Positions 1 through 13,891 of a DNA stretch of 64,000 bases are shown one piece after another. The position numbers and the translations under genes are program-made. Source of the stretch: Amorphochlora amoebiformis (taxonomy: Eukaryota > Cercozoa > Chlorarachniophyceae); assembly GCA_054601695.1 (NCBI GenBank), contig BAAHQB010000070.1:1-64000 (forward strand), read 5' to 3'. Position 1 is the first letter of the stretch, and each line of letters opens with the position of its first letter. The notes beneath the pieces are model-generated. The model was not told the DNA's origin and did no database searches. It saw only the letters and a list, made by a program, of their open reading frames with translations.

Positions 1-2223
1 GACTTCGTCGTCCTCTGGTCCATGTAGGTACGCGTTGTTGATGTCCGCGCTCAATATCTTCCGTCCCTTCACTTGTGCAAGTGCCAGAATGGCCCTTAAG
101 CTGGCGATCCTCAGCGTCGGGGCGTATCGATCATTAAAGCTCACCCCATACTGTGTATATCCCTTCGCCACCACGCGTGCCTTCTTGCGCCCAGGTTCAC
201 CATCCTTGTTCAGTTTCTGCTTGTAGAGAGTCCTAACACCAACAACCCTCATCTCAGGTCGTCGTGCGATGATCTTCCAGGTCCCGTTCTTCTCCAGTGC
301 CTCTATCTCTTCATCGGTTGCCTTCACCCATGCAGGATGATGCCTCGCCTCCTCCCAGTTCTTGGGTTCGGTGCCGTCGCTTATACCGAACATGCAGTCC
401 TCCATCGCCGCAGCCACTTCAACGTTGCCCTTAGCGCTTGGGATCTCGCTGCCTCCTTGTCCGTCGTATACTGTGCGTTGCGTCCGAGTGCGTGTTGAAC
501 GCCTAGGTGCCGTTTCTTCTTCGTCGTCGTTGTCGTCGTCGTCGTCAGACTCCCCCATATCCGGTGCATTATTCTTCTCCCCCTCTCCGTCGGCAGCCTT
601 GTCGTCGGAGAAAGTCATTTCAGGATATATATATGTATCATTCCGCTTCTCAGGAGATATATATATATCTTCTCGTCGAGCCTTGAAGTTGAATATGGTA
701 TCGTAGAACCTAACATGCGCCTTGACATCCGCAATCGACAATCCAGCCACGACTCCCAGCTTCTCCATCTTCTTGATGATCCTACTTGGCGTATGTCCTA
801 GTGCCAGGTGCCATTTCCATAAGGACCTCCACCTCGCCTTGTCGTCAAACCATGCGCCAAGGTTATCATCGTTTGCCACAGGGATGAGGAACAGCCTCTT
901 CTTGGTCCCAGAAGTCCTGCAGATCTCATCTCCATCCTTCATAATCGAGACGTCGTCCTGCTCCCCCACGAACCTGAGTCGATATCCATCTTCACGTAGC
1001 CCCCGTTGAGCCACGTAGTTCGCCGCAGCTCCGGGGCAATATGCCACATTGGTCATCTTGAGTACTTTCCCATTCCTTAGTGGCACTTCAACGTCCCCAA
1101 AGCCCTTGGATTCCATTCGGGTCTCGCCGTTGCCTAGCTTGAAAGCATGATTCTTCACCACCCTGAAGGTCTTGAAGTACCGCTTGTCCTTGAAGCAGCT
1201 CCTCGTGCATCCACTGTCGAGCACCAGATATCCAGCAGTCGAGCCGTCGCCCCAGTTGCCTGCCACCGTGCTCCAGTTGTAATCCGATTCGCTGCCATCC
1301 TCAAGTATCGCCGCATCATCATCTTGTTTGTTGAGCAATGGACAATCCTTCTTCATGTGCCCCTTCTTTTTGCACTTGAAACATTTGCCCCTGAACTTCC
1401 TCGATGCTCCCTTCGGCCTCCCAGACTTCGCGGTCATCAACTTGTCGATCCTAGTCTTCATCTTCGCAAGATCCTTCGCAGACATGTCCTTGAGATTCTT
1501 GGTCCCTTGATGCTCATGGCCGGCCGCCACGATATCCTTTACCTTGGTCTCATAGTTGTTAGCCGCCTTCCTTGCTGCCACACTAGTGATCGCCGTTACC
1601 GCCGCTTGATAGGTAGTAGGGTGCAGTGCAATATTCTCGAGTGTAGAGCCGTACTCGTCCTCCGGGAGAGCCATCATGAGCGCCACGATCCTGTCCTCGT
1701 CGTCCATGGTCTTGCCCAGCCCGGTGAGTGCATCCGCCGTCTCCTCGATCTCCGAAGCCAGCTTCCCGAAATCGCCGCTGTAATCGTCAAGCGTCTGACG
1801 ATTCAACTTCTTCTGTAGCTTCATCCTCCTAAACAGTCGTGGACCCTCGATGCCAGCGCGCAGACGAGCCCAGAGGTACACTGGATCCTCCCTCCCGGTT
1901 GTAAGATGTTCATACTTACGTCCCACCGTGAGCACCAATGTAGCATGCAGTAGCATCCTCAACTTTATATGCGCGTCCTCTTTCCCATCGAGATTCGTTG
2001 CCCATTTCCCCTCCTTCATCTCAACCACATGTTGTGGACGTAGAGCGTCAGGATTCTTCCAATCCATGATGGATCGTGCCCCAAGCTTCATGCAGTCCTC
2101 GAGCTGAAGTGCCTTCACCATCATAGAGACGCTCTTGGCGTACTTGGTCCAGTCGTCCTCCTTGGTAAGCTTCAGCTTGGCAGTCCACTTGAGTAGGGCA
2201 GTACGTGTCGCTTCGAAACTCAT
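1..2223 (-). CDS. Ty1/copia-type Gag-Pol polyprotein, 3' part off the window, integrase core absent
   Basis: One uninterrupted reading frame of 741 codons runs from an ATG at 2223-2221 to the left edge; the previous in-frame stop is at 2232-2230. In order it shows a UBN2-like Gag region, a CX2CX4HX4C zinc knuckle (C281, C284, H289, C294), a retropepsin D-S-G triad at 336-338, a pre-integrase motif with LGH (W471-H477), an acidic and arginine-rich linker, and the start of a copia reverse transcriptase from about W630, including the WVKATDEEIEALEKNGTW block and the first catalytic Asp (D723, motif A). Only about 150 residues separate the pre-integrase motif from the reverse transcriptase, where a DDE integrase core normally sits, so that core has been lost in frame. 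Base composition is far less AT-rich than the surroundings. The YADD box and RNase H would lie outside the window. Family and order are secure; activity is unknown. Confidence 0.9.
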   Translation of the reverse strand, partial: MSFEATRTALLKWTAKLKLTKEDDWTKYAKSVSMMVKALQLEDCMKLGARSIMDWKNPDALRPQHVVEMKEGKWATNLDGKEDAHIKLRMLLHATLVLTVGRKYEHLTTGREDPVYLWARLRAGIEGPRLFRRMKLQKKLNRQTLDDYSGDFGKLASEIEETADALTGLGKTMDDEDRIVALMMALPEDEYGSTLENIALHPTTYQAAVTAITSVAARKAANNYETKVKDIVAAGHEHQGTKNLKDMSAKDLAKMKTRIDKLMTAKSGRPKGASRKFRGKCFKCKKKGHMKKDCPLLNKQDDDAAILEDGSESDYNWSTVAGNWGDGSTAGYLVLDSGCTRSCFKDKRYFKTFRVVKNHAFKLGNGETRMESKGFGDVEVPLRNGKVLKMTNVAYCPGAAANYVAQRGLREDGYRLRFVGEQDDVSIMKDGDEICRTSGTKKRLFLIPVANDDNLGAWFDDKARWRSLWKWHLALGHTPSRIIKKMEKLGVVAGLSIADVKAHVRFYDTIFNFKARREDIYISPEKRNDTYIYPEMTFSDDKAADGEGEKNNAPDMGESDDDDDNDDEEETAPRRSTRTRTQRTVYDGQGGSEIPSAKGNVEVAAAMEDCMFGISDGTEPKNWEEARHHPAWVKATDEEIEALEKNGTWKIIARRPEMRVVGVRTLYKQKLNKDGEPGRKKARVVAKGYTQYGVSFNDRYAPTLRIASLRAILALAQVKGRKILSADINNAYLHGPEDDEV

Positions 2224-2465
2224 AACCTGTCAGCGTAGCAGTGGTAGTTGTCCGATTGACTGTTGTCCGTTTGGATTATGGCAAATGATAATGACTAAAT
2301 TCACAAGAAAATTCTCGCGTAGAAGGCCTTCCCTACCTAAGGTCTTCCCTTGGAAGATCTTCCCCTCGGATGACTATTGCTAATTCGCATGCGTAGATTA
2401 CGAATATGACGGTAGTCTAGCGATCTGACGTCTAGTTAAGCTTGTAGGTCCGGTATACGTTAACA
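1..2465 (-). mobile_element. Partial Ty1/copia LTR retroelement with putative 5' leader/LTR side
   Basis: The Gag-Pol frame and the non-repetitive stretch 2224-2465 form one compositional block that stops abruptly at a (TA)n array. On the minus strand the block begins near 2464 with TGTTAACG, which could be an LTR start, but no second LTR, target duplication or clear tRNA primer site is visible. The boundary is therefore an inference. The element lies antisense to the TrpD-TrpC gene and upstream of its first recognisable exon, so it may sit in one of that gene's introns. Confidence 0.6.
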
Positions 2466-2474
2466 ATGTATATA

Positions 2475-2510
<36 letters not shown>

Positions 2511-2551
2511 TATATATTTAAAATATATACATATATAAATTCTTTAATATA

Positions 2552-2586
<35 letters not shown>

Positions 2587-2735
2587 TATATATATTATAT
2601 ATATATATATATGTATTATTAATATTTCTTATTATGTTGTAATATATATATATATATATATATATATAATGTATAGCATGAATGGTTAATAGCGTGGTAT
2701 TAATAGCCCAACTTCAAGGTTTAGGGTATGTATAC

Positions 2736-2771
<36 letters not shown>

Positions 2772-2822
2772 TATAGGTTTACAATAGGTATACTATATTT
2801 ATGTAGGAAGGAGTAGCATATG

Positions 2823-2860
<38 letters not shown>

Positions 2861-2988
2861 GGTATGAATGTAGGTATAAAAAATATACACACGTACGTAT
2901 ATATCAACACATGTTTTATATAACAGATATATTTATACTATATATATATATATATGTATATTAATATTCTATATATAAATATATTAAT

Positions 2989-3022
<34 letters not shown>
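2466..3022. repeat. (TA)n-rich stretch before the first recognised TrpD exon
   Basis: Long TATATA runs alternate with short mixed segments such as 2676-2730 and 2866-2930. No exon of TrpD (which should encode its N-terminal helical domain) could be found here, so those exons are probably left of the retroelement or outside the window. Confidence 0.8.
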
Positions 3023-3024
<2 letters not shown>

Positions 3025-3088
3025 GGAGATGGATTTGATACTTTTAACGTATCGACAGCTGCGGGAGTCGTTGTTGCTGGTGCTGGGG

Positions 3089-3138
<50 letters not shown>

Positions 3139-3207
3139 ATATATCTATATACATATATTATATATAATATATATATATATATATTACATGTACATATATT
3201 GTATACA

Positions 3208-3242
<35 letters not shown>

Positions 3243-3612
3243 TATATATATATGTATGTATTATATATATAGGTCCTGAAACACGGCAATCGTTCGAATT
3301 CATCTAAGTGCGGCTCGGCGGATATCCTTGAGGTTATATTATACATATACATATATATATATATATATACATATATATAATGTATATCCTTGAGGTTATA
3401 TTATATATATATGTATATATTTATACATATATATATATAATATATATATATATATACATATATATACATATATATATGTATATAATGCATGTATATATAT
3501 ATATATATATGTATAAGCATATATATATATATGTATATATTTATATTTATGTATGCATATATGTTATATATATATATATATACATGTACAAATTTTGTAT
3601 ATAATATATGTA

Positions 3613-3645
<33 letters not shown>

Positions 3646-3875
3646 TTATACATATATATATATATATACATGCACATGCACATGTATATTACATGTATCA
3701 CCTGTATTAATTACACACTCGCATACATATACACTATTTTCATAAATTTACACATACACACATGCACACATGAATTATATCGCATACATGCGTATGTATA
3801 GCAGATACATGTTTATACATAAACATATATATATATATATATGTATATATATAATATTATATATATATAGGTATT

Positions 3876-3973
<98 letters not shown>

Positions 3974-4019
3974 ATGCATATAGTCATTCATGCATACCCG
4001 TATGTCTGCATGCACATCC

Positions 4020-4074
<55 letters not shown>

Positions 4075-4262
4075 GTATGTATATATACATACATACATAT
4101 AAATATACATATAGCATATACATCTATATGTATCCATATCTCTCTTCCCCTGCATGGTTCCTCCACCACCATCGCTCTCCTCCTCTCTCTCTCTCTCTCT
4201 AATTAAAATTCTCCGTGTCTCTATCTGCGTCTCTCCCTCTCTCTCTCCCTCTCCCTCTCTCC

Positions 4263-4295
<33 letters not shown>

Positions 4296-4852
4296 CCCTC
4301 TCTCCCTCTCTCCCTCTCTCTCTCCCTCTAAACACACGCACACACAGAGAGAGAAAGAAAGAGAGAGAGAAGAAGAGAGGGAGAGAGTGAGGGAGAGAGG
4401 GAGGGAGAGAGAGAGAGGGAGGGAGAGAGAGGGAAAGAGAGAGGGGGAGAGAGGGAGAGGGAGAGAGGGAGGGAGAGAGAGAGGGAGAGAGGGAGAGGGA
4501 GAGAGGGAGGGAGAGAGGGAGACGCAGAGAGAGAGGGAGAGTGAGGGAGAGGGGGAGAGAGAGAGGGAGGGAGAGAGGGAGAGAGGGAGGGAGAGAGGGA
4601 GGGAGAGAGGGAGAGAGAGAGGGAGAGGGAGAGAGAGAGGGAGAGGGAGAGAGAGAGGGAGAGGGAGAGAGAGGGGGAGAGAGGGAGGGAGAGAGAGAGG
4701 GAGAGGGAGAGAGAGAAGGAGAGAGGGAGGAGAGAGAGGGAGAGAGGGAGGAGAGAGAGGGAGAGAGAGAGAGGGAGAGAGAGAGAGGGAGAGAGGGAGA
4801 GGGAGAGAGGGAGAGGGAGAGAGGGAGGGAGACAGAGAGAGAGGGGGAGAGA

Positions 4853-4908
<56 letters not shown>

Positions 4909-5033
4909 GAGAGGGAGAGAGAGAGGGAGAGAGGCAGAGGGAGAGGGAGAGAGGGAGAGAGAGGGAGAGAAGGGGGAAGGTAGGCCTGTATGTGACATGT
5001 ATGAATATATATATATATATATATATATAAGTA

Positions 5034-5072
<39 letters not shown>

Positions 5073-5176
5073 ATTATATATATATATACGTTGGTTTCTA
5101 AACCCTCGTTTTCGCGTTAAAAGGCTATGGGAGCCAATATTTACGTAGATGGTACTCAAGCAGTATAATATTATAC

Positions 5177-5210
<34 letters not shown>

Positions 5211-5219
5211 ATGTGTGTG

Positions 5220-5262
<43 letters not shown>

Positions 5263-5368
5263 AATAATATATATATACACACACATGCTCGCTCACGAAC
5301 CCTCGTTTCCGCGTTTATAGGCTATGGGAGCCAATATTTACGTAGACGGTACTCAAGCAGTATAATAT

Positions 5369-5403
<35 letters not shown>

Positions 5404-5621
5404 AATATATATATATATATATGTATGTAAATAATATATATATACACATGCTCGCTCACGAACCCTCGTTTCCGCTTTTATAGGCTATGGGAGCCAATAT
5501 TTACGTAGACGGTACTCAAGCAGCTAAGGTTTATCTACAATCTAACATACAATCTAGCATACAATCTATATATATATATATACATATACTGTACGAAATA
5601 CACTGTAATTAAGCAGACATA

Positions 5622-5710
<89 letters not shown>

Positions 5711-6052
5711 GTGTATATATATGTACATGTATATACATATATATATATATATATATATAAATATATGTATGTATGTGATATATATATATATATATATGTA
5801 TATATAATATATATATATAGGTGATGGCAGATTGTGGTTTTTGCTTTCTATTTGCGCAAAAGTTCCACCCGTCGATGAAACACGTGGCAAGTATGATAAT
5901 ATCTTCATATCTATCTATAAATACATGCATATGTATGTATATCTATATATATATATATATATATCAATATACTATTTGCGCAAAAGTTCCACCCGTCGAT
6001 GAGACACGTGGCAAGTATGATAATATCTTTATATCTATCTATAAATACATGC

Positions 6053-6114
<62 letters not shown>

Positions 6115-6205
6115 ATATACAATTTGCGCAAAAGTTCCACCCGTCGATGAAACACGTGGCAAGTATGATAATATCTTTATATCTATCTATAAATACATGT
6201 ATATG

Positions 6206-6257
<52 letters not shown>

Positions 6258-6381
6258 TATATATGTATATATACACTTACATGTAATTTATATGCTTATT
6301 AATATGTATATATATATATATATGTAAGTGTGTGTGTGTGTAGTGTGTGTGTATTATTTCTTTATATTTATCCATAAATGC

Positions 6382-6425
<44 letters not shown>

Positions 6426-6515
6426 GTAATATGTGTGTGTTGGTATATATTTATAAACGTGCATGTATCCGTGTATGTACCTGTATACAAATATATATAT
6501 ATATATATGTGTGTG

Positions 6516-6575
<60 letters not shown>

Positions 6576-6829
6576 ACATATACGTGCGTGTGTGTATAAA
6601 TACATATATGTATCAACGTAGAGTATATAAGTATATATATATATATATATATAATATATATATATATTGGCAATAGGATTACATCTACATAATGTATGTA
6701 TCCCGATTTATTCGTAATTTTTTTTTTCTCAATTATTAGAGGTCAGGAGAGCTTTGGGAGTCCGAACTATTTTTAATATTCTCGGCCCACTTACTAACCC
6801 TGCACGACCTTCGGTAATATATATATATA

Positions 6830-6882
<53 letters not shown>

Positions 6883-6937
6883 CTATTTTTAATATGCTCG
6901 GCCCACTTACTAACCCTGCACGACCTTCGGTAGTATA

Positions 6938-6968
<31 letters not shown>

Positions 6969-7019
6969 GTATGTATATACACATATATATATACATATAT
7001 ATGTATGTGTGTGTGTACT

Positions 7020-7056
<37 letters not shown>

Positions 7057-7161
7057 ACATATATATATATATATATGAATGTGATATATATATATATATG
7101 AATGTGTAAATAGGTTGAAATATACATATAAATATATATATATATATATATGTACAAAAAG

Positions 7162-7193
<32 letters not shown>

Positions 7194-7295
7194 GAATGCG
7201 TATATATCAGAAATATATATATATATATGTAAAAGGTATATACATATACATACAAATGTATTCTTGGCCCTCTTACTCTTCTTGCACGACCTACC

Positions 7296-7362
<67 letters not shown>

Positions 7363-7633
7363 GTATGTATATCATATGTACAACTATATAAATAACTATA
7401 TGGGTACACAACTATGTGTAGATGTTAAAATAAAATCTATTCACATATATATATATATATATATTATTTATACATATATATAAATATATATATATATACA
7501 TATTTCTGATATATGCTAATCCAAATATTGATTTGATTTTACGAATACAGGATTAATAATTTTGATTTTTTCGCATACAGGTCCAGCTAACAGGAGTATT
7601 CTCAAAATCTCTTGGCCCTCTATATATCCAGGT

Positions 7634-7677
<44 letters not shown>

Positions 7678-7725
7678 GGATATATAGAGGAGTTTTCTCA
7701 AAATCTCTAGGCCCTCTATATATCC

Positions 7726-7768
<43 letters not shown>

Positions 7769-7825
7769 ATATATGGCCCTCTATATATCCAGGTATACAT
7801 ATACATATATATATATACATACATA

Positions 7826-7868
<43 letters not shown>

Positions 7869-8679
7869 GTATATCTGGATATATAGAGGAGTTTTCTCAA
7901 AATCTCTTGGCCCTCTATATATCCAGGTATACATATATATATTTATATATATATATATATACTCACATGCAAAATAATATGCACTTTTAGATATACTCAC
8001 ACACAAATAATATGCATGTTTAGATATACATACACACTAATAATATACACGTTTAGATATACACACACATCTTAACAATATATGTTTATATACTCACACA
8101 CGCTTATTTATTGCATGTTTAGATACACACACACACTAATAATATGCATGCTTAGATACTCACACACACTAGTAACATGCAGAATGCATATACAAATACA
8201 TAGGGAGAAAAATTATAACCTCAGCTCTAACCGTAGCCCTAACCCTAACCCTAACCCTAACCCTAGTCCTAAAGCTAACCCTAACCCCAGCTCTAACCCT
8301 AACCCTAACCCTAACCCTAACACTAGTCCTAAAGCTAACCCTAACCCCAGCTCTAACCCTAACCCTAACCCTAACCCTAACCCTAACCCTAACCCTAACC
8401 CTAGTCCTAACGCTAACCCTAACCCCAGCTCTAACCCTAGCCCTAACCATAACCCTAACCCTAACCCTAACCCTAGTCCTAACGCTAACCCTAACCCCAG
8501 CTCTAACCCTAACCCTAACCCTAACCCTAACCCCAACCCTACCCTAGTCCTAACGCTAACCCCTACCCCAGCTCTAACCCTAACCCTAACCCTAACCCTA
8601 ACCCTAACCCTAACCCCAACCCTGAGCATAACTCCAACTCTAACCCTAATCCTAATGCCAAACCCTAGCTAAATATACC

Positions 8680-8724
<45 letters not shown>

Positions 8725-9226
8725 TGTATAAAGCTATGCATATATGTGTATATATTATATATGTGTTTTATACCTATTGTGTTAAGCATTTTATATGCTC
8801 GTTATATGTATATATATATATATACATGCATCTATATATATATATATATATATATATTTGAAAGCTCATATATAAACACAGGTAATGAAGTCCGCCGGAA
8901 TGACACGTGCTATGGTCAGTCTAAGCCTAAATCACCTTATTAAATACACATAATAACATGTTATATATTATAATAGTACTTTGTATTTATTTAAAAGCCT
9001 AAATCACCTTATTAAATACACATAATAACATGTTATATATTATAATAGTACTTTGTATTTATTTAAAAGCCTAAATCACCTTATTAAATACACATAATAA
9101 CATGTTATATATTATAATAGCACTTTGTATTTATTTAAAAGCCTAAATCACCTTATTAAATACACATAATAACATGTTATATATTTTAATAGTACTTATT
9201 TAAATATTTAAACGCGCACATGTACA

Positions 9227-9271
<45 letters not shown>

Positions 9272-10033
9272 CTCCGATGTATATATTATATATATATGCA
9301 TATGCAAATCTAGCTGAAATTTTCGGATATAGCAATACATAGTACAGTATATACATATAATATATATTTACACATACATATACATGTACATATACATATA
9401 TATATATATACATATATATATACATATATATTTATATATAGGTAGTTCACTCCTATGAGGGCCTCGACGAGCTTAGTCCAGCAGGACCTTCGTACTCACC
9501 CTATTAACCTAACCCTAACCCTAACCCTAACCATAATCCTAACCCTAACCCTAACCCTAACCCTAACCGTAACCCTAGCCCTAACCCTAACCCAAATTGA
9601 GATCTCAGCTAAGACATGCTGAATAATCTGATCCTGACCCTAATCCTAACCCCAGCTCTGACCCTAGCCCTAACCCTAACCCTAACCCTAACCCTAACCC
9701 TAACCCTAACCTTAACCCTAGCCCTAACCCTAACCCAAATTAAGATCTCAGCTAAGACATGCTGAATAATCTGATCCTGACCCTAATCTTTGACCCTAAC
9801 CCTAACCCTAACCACCATCACGATCTGCTGTTATCCCAAACAGCACTGTAGCCCCACCCGTGGAGGAGTAAATGGTCCTAGGACTAAGACATGCTGAATA
9901 ATCTGATCCTAACCCTATCCCTAACCCTAACCCTAACCCTAGCTCTAAACTCTAGCCTATCCTAATAATAGCCCTAAACCACAGGGTTAACCTTAATGTT
10001 AAATCAGAACCCTAGCTAAATCTATATACGGAT

Positions 10034-10074
<41 letters not shown>

Positions 10075-10097
10075 AATATTCATAGATATATGCATGC

Positions 10098-10130
<33 letters not shown>

Positions 10131-10828
10131 CATATACATATGTTATTGTTACTACTTGCACACATACACAAATTTGTATATTTAGATACACTAAAAGCAT
10201 ACCATATGGGAATAAAAGCGTTAGAACAGGGGTTAGGGTTACGGTTAGGGTTAGGGTTACGGTTAGGGTTAGGGTTACGGTTAGGGTTAGGGTTACGGTT
10301 AGGGTTAGGGTTACGGTTAGGGTTAGGGCTACGGTTAGGGTTAGGGTTACGGTTAGGGTTAGGGTTACGGTTAGGGTTAGGGTTACGGTTAGGGTTAGGG
10401 TTACGGTTAGGGTTAGGGTTACGGTTAGGGTTAGGGCTACGGTTAGGGTTAGGGTTACGGTTAGGGTTAGGGCTACGGTTAGGGTTAGGGTTGCGTTAGG
10501 GTTAGGGTTAGGGTTAGGGTTAGGGTTAGGGTTAGCGTTAGGGTTAGCGTTAGGCTTAGGGTGACGAGCAGATTCGGATATATGTATATGATAAAATATA
10601 AAAGTATATATACAAATATAGATATATATATATATATATATAAGTAAATATATATATATATATATTTACATACGTGTTTACGAAAAGAAATTTCCCAGAA
10701 AACGAAAAGAAGAATTGAAAAAAAAAAAAAAAAAAAAAAAAGGCGCAGATTGTAAAAATATGACTAGGTATGCATGGCTTCTAGACGAGGGGAAAATCAC
10801 TGAGAAATCCATATCTCCGAAGGTCGCA

Positions 10829-10894
<66 letters not shown>

Positions 10895-11025
10895 ATTTCT
10901 CGTATATATATATATATATATATATGTAGGTAGATATGTACATATATACACCTATGTATGTATATATACATGTCTATCTGTATGTATTAAGATATATATA
11001 TATAATATATACATGTGTGTCTGTG

Positions 11026-11063
<38 letters not shown>

Positions 11064-11187
11064 ATGTATACGTACACACTTACAAATATATATATATATA
11101 CACACAGATACAAGTATACATATAGATATACATATATATACATATATACATATACATATATATATACATACATATACATACATATAT

Positions 11188-11218
<31 letters not shown>

Positions 11219-11690
11219 AAAGGACTACGATCTTCCTATCCATCCATTAAGTAGCGTCCAGGGCAAGGAGCCGGAAAAAGTAACTATTTTTTCATTATTA
11301 CATTCTCTCTTCTCTCCCTCCTTCTCTCCCTCTCTCTCTCTCTTCTCTCTCTCCCTCTCTCTCTCTCTCTTCTCTCTCCCTCTCTCCCTCTCTCTCTCTC
11401 TCTCCCTCTCTCTCTTTTCTATCTCTCCCTGTCTCCCTCTTCTCTCTCTCTCTCTGTCTCCCTCTCTCTCTCTTCTCTCTCACCCTCACTCCCTCTCTCT
11501 CTCTCTTCATATTTCTCTCTCTCCCTCTCTCCCTCTCTCTCTCTTCTCTCTCTCTCTGTCTCCCTCTCTCTCTCTTCTCTCTCTCCCTCTCTCCCCCTCT
11601 CCCTCTCTCGCTCTCTTCTCTCTCTCCCTCTCTCCCTCTCTCTCTCTTCTCTCTCTCCCTGTCTCCCAATCTCTCTCTTCTCTTTCTCCC

Positions 11691-11722
<32 letters not shown>

Positions 11723-11974
11723 CCTCTCTCTCTCTCCCTCTCTCTCTCCATCTCTCTCTCTTCTCTCTCCCCCTCTCCCTCTCTTCTCTCTCTCCCTCTC
11801 TCCCTCTCTCTCTCTTCTCTCTCTCCCTCTCTCCCTCTCTCTCTCTCCCTCTCTCTCTCCCTCTCTCTCTCTCCCTCCCCTCCTCTCTTCAATCTGTATC
11901 GTTCCTCTCCCTCTCTCCTCTCTCGCTTCTCCCTGTCTCCTATCTCGCTTCTCCCTCTCTATCTCTTCCCTCTG

Positions 11975-12005
<31 letters not shown>

Positions 12006-12334
12006 GAGGGAGAGAGAGAGAGGGAGAGAGAGAGAGAGAGAGGGAGAGAGAGAGAGAGAGGGAGAGAGAGAGAGAGGGGGGGGGGGGGAGAGAGGGAGCC
12101 CTATCCCTCTCTATACCGTCTCATCTCTGTCTGCGTTGTATATAGGTTTTGTAGTCTATTTGTGTATATCCTTTCTCGGTGGATATGTATGTGTATGTAT
12201 GTGTATATATATATGTCGCGGCAGATGCAGAGATGTTTGTATTAATAAATAGAGATGCATAGATGTTTGTATTAATAGACATAAATGTTTATGGGGGTAT
12301 GTGTGTATATGTTTGTACATATACATATACATAC

Positions 12335-12411
<77 letters not shown>

Positions 12412-12998
12412 TATATATATATATGTATATATATATATGCATATTTATTCAGAACAAACAGACCTTCCTGGATATCCTTGACGGCAAGGTGATAAATACA
12501 ATATGTATATATAAATATATACACAATATATATACATATATATATATATATAATATATATATTATGTGAATATACGTATACATGTACATATATGTATGAT
12601 ATAATATATACATGTAACGAAGACATATTCCTACCCTAATAGCATTTATCCTGAATGTCTCATAAAAAAAAAAAAATTCTCAGAATTTTCATAAAAAAAA
12701 TATTCTCAGAATTTTCTTCGACTTATTGAAAGTTGAAATTTTTTTCTAAGATTTTTGGAAATTTCCGTTTTCTTAGAGTTTTTTCATAAGGTTACCGAAA
12801 TTTCTACTCTTAGAAAAATTTCTGGAAATTTCCCTGTTCTTAGAGGTTTTCTTAATATTACCGAAATTTCTACTCTTAGGAAAATTTCTGGGAATTTCCT
12901 TTTTTTAGAGGTTTTCTTAATTTTACCGAAATTTCTACTCTCAGAAAGGGCCATGCGCTGATTTTGTCATCCTCAATGCCGCCACGGTGTGTATATTT

Positions 12999-13043
<45 letters not shown>

Positions 13044-13231
13044 TTTTATACATACATATATATATGTGTGTGTATTGTATGTGAATATATATAATATACA
13101 CACATATATATGTATATATATGTAAACATATGAATTTATGTATATGAACATATTTGTATATATGCATTATTTTATTATAAGGATTTTATACATGAATACA
13201 GGTTTTTTTTTTTTTTAAGTGGGCAACCTAC

Positions 13232-13263
<32 letters not shown>

Positions 13264-13458
13264 TACATATATATATATATGTTTATAAAGGTTTTTATAC
13301 ACTATATTGAGATCACATACCATCGCATACTTAAGAGTCCATTTTTATGAAATTTCTCTATATGTATACACTCTAGTGATATCAAGATATCAGCATATTC
13401 ATATTATCATACAATTATATATATATATATATATGTACATATGTATATATATACGTAT

Positions 13459-13505
<47 letters not shown>

Positions 13506-13684
13506 TATGTATATATACGTATATGTATATCAATATATATATTGTATTATATATATATTGTATTATATATATATATATATATATTGTATAGGCTCTGTGG
13601 GTGGCAGGTATTGCGAAAGACTTTAAAGAAGGGGCCATCAAAGCAAGGTATATATATATATATATAATATATATATGTAAATTA

Positions 13685-13739
<55 letters not shown>

Positions 13740-13858
13740 ATATAAATATATACATATATATATTATCTGGACATTCAATGCATATAAATACATGTTATAT
13801 TATATATATATATATATATGTGTGTATATATATGTGTATATATATATATATATGTATG

Positions 13859-13891
<33 letters not shown>

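Noticed and set aside
1147-1818. Plus-strand open frame of 223 codons
   Set aside because: It is antisense to the copia Gag-Pol frame, which has recognised domains.
4221-5282. Long open frames of Ser-Pro-Leu or Arg-Glu-Gly repeats
   Set aside because: They are translations of (CT)n/(GA)n tracts inside an intron; no start context or conserved residue.
8082-8672. Asn-Pro and Gly-Leu repeat open frames
   Set aside because: They are read from a CCCTAA array.
8219-10562. A chromosome end (telomere)
   Set aside because: Arrays of both orientations are flanked by coding exons and TA repeats on both sides, so they are interstitial.
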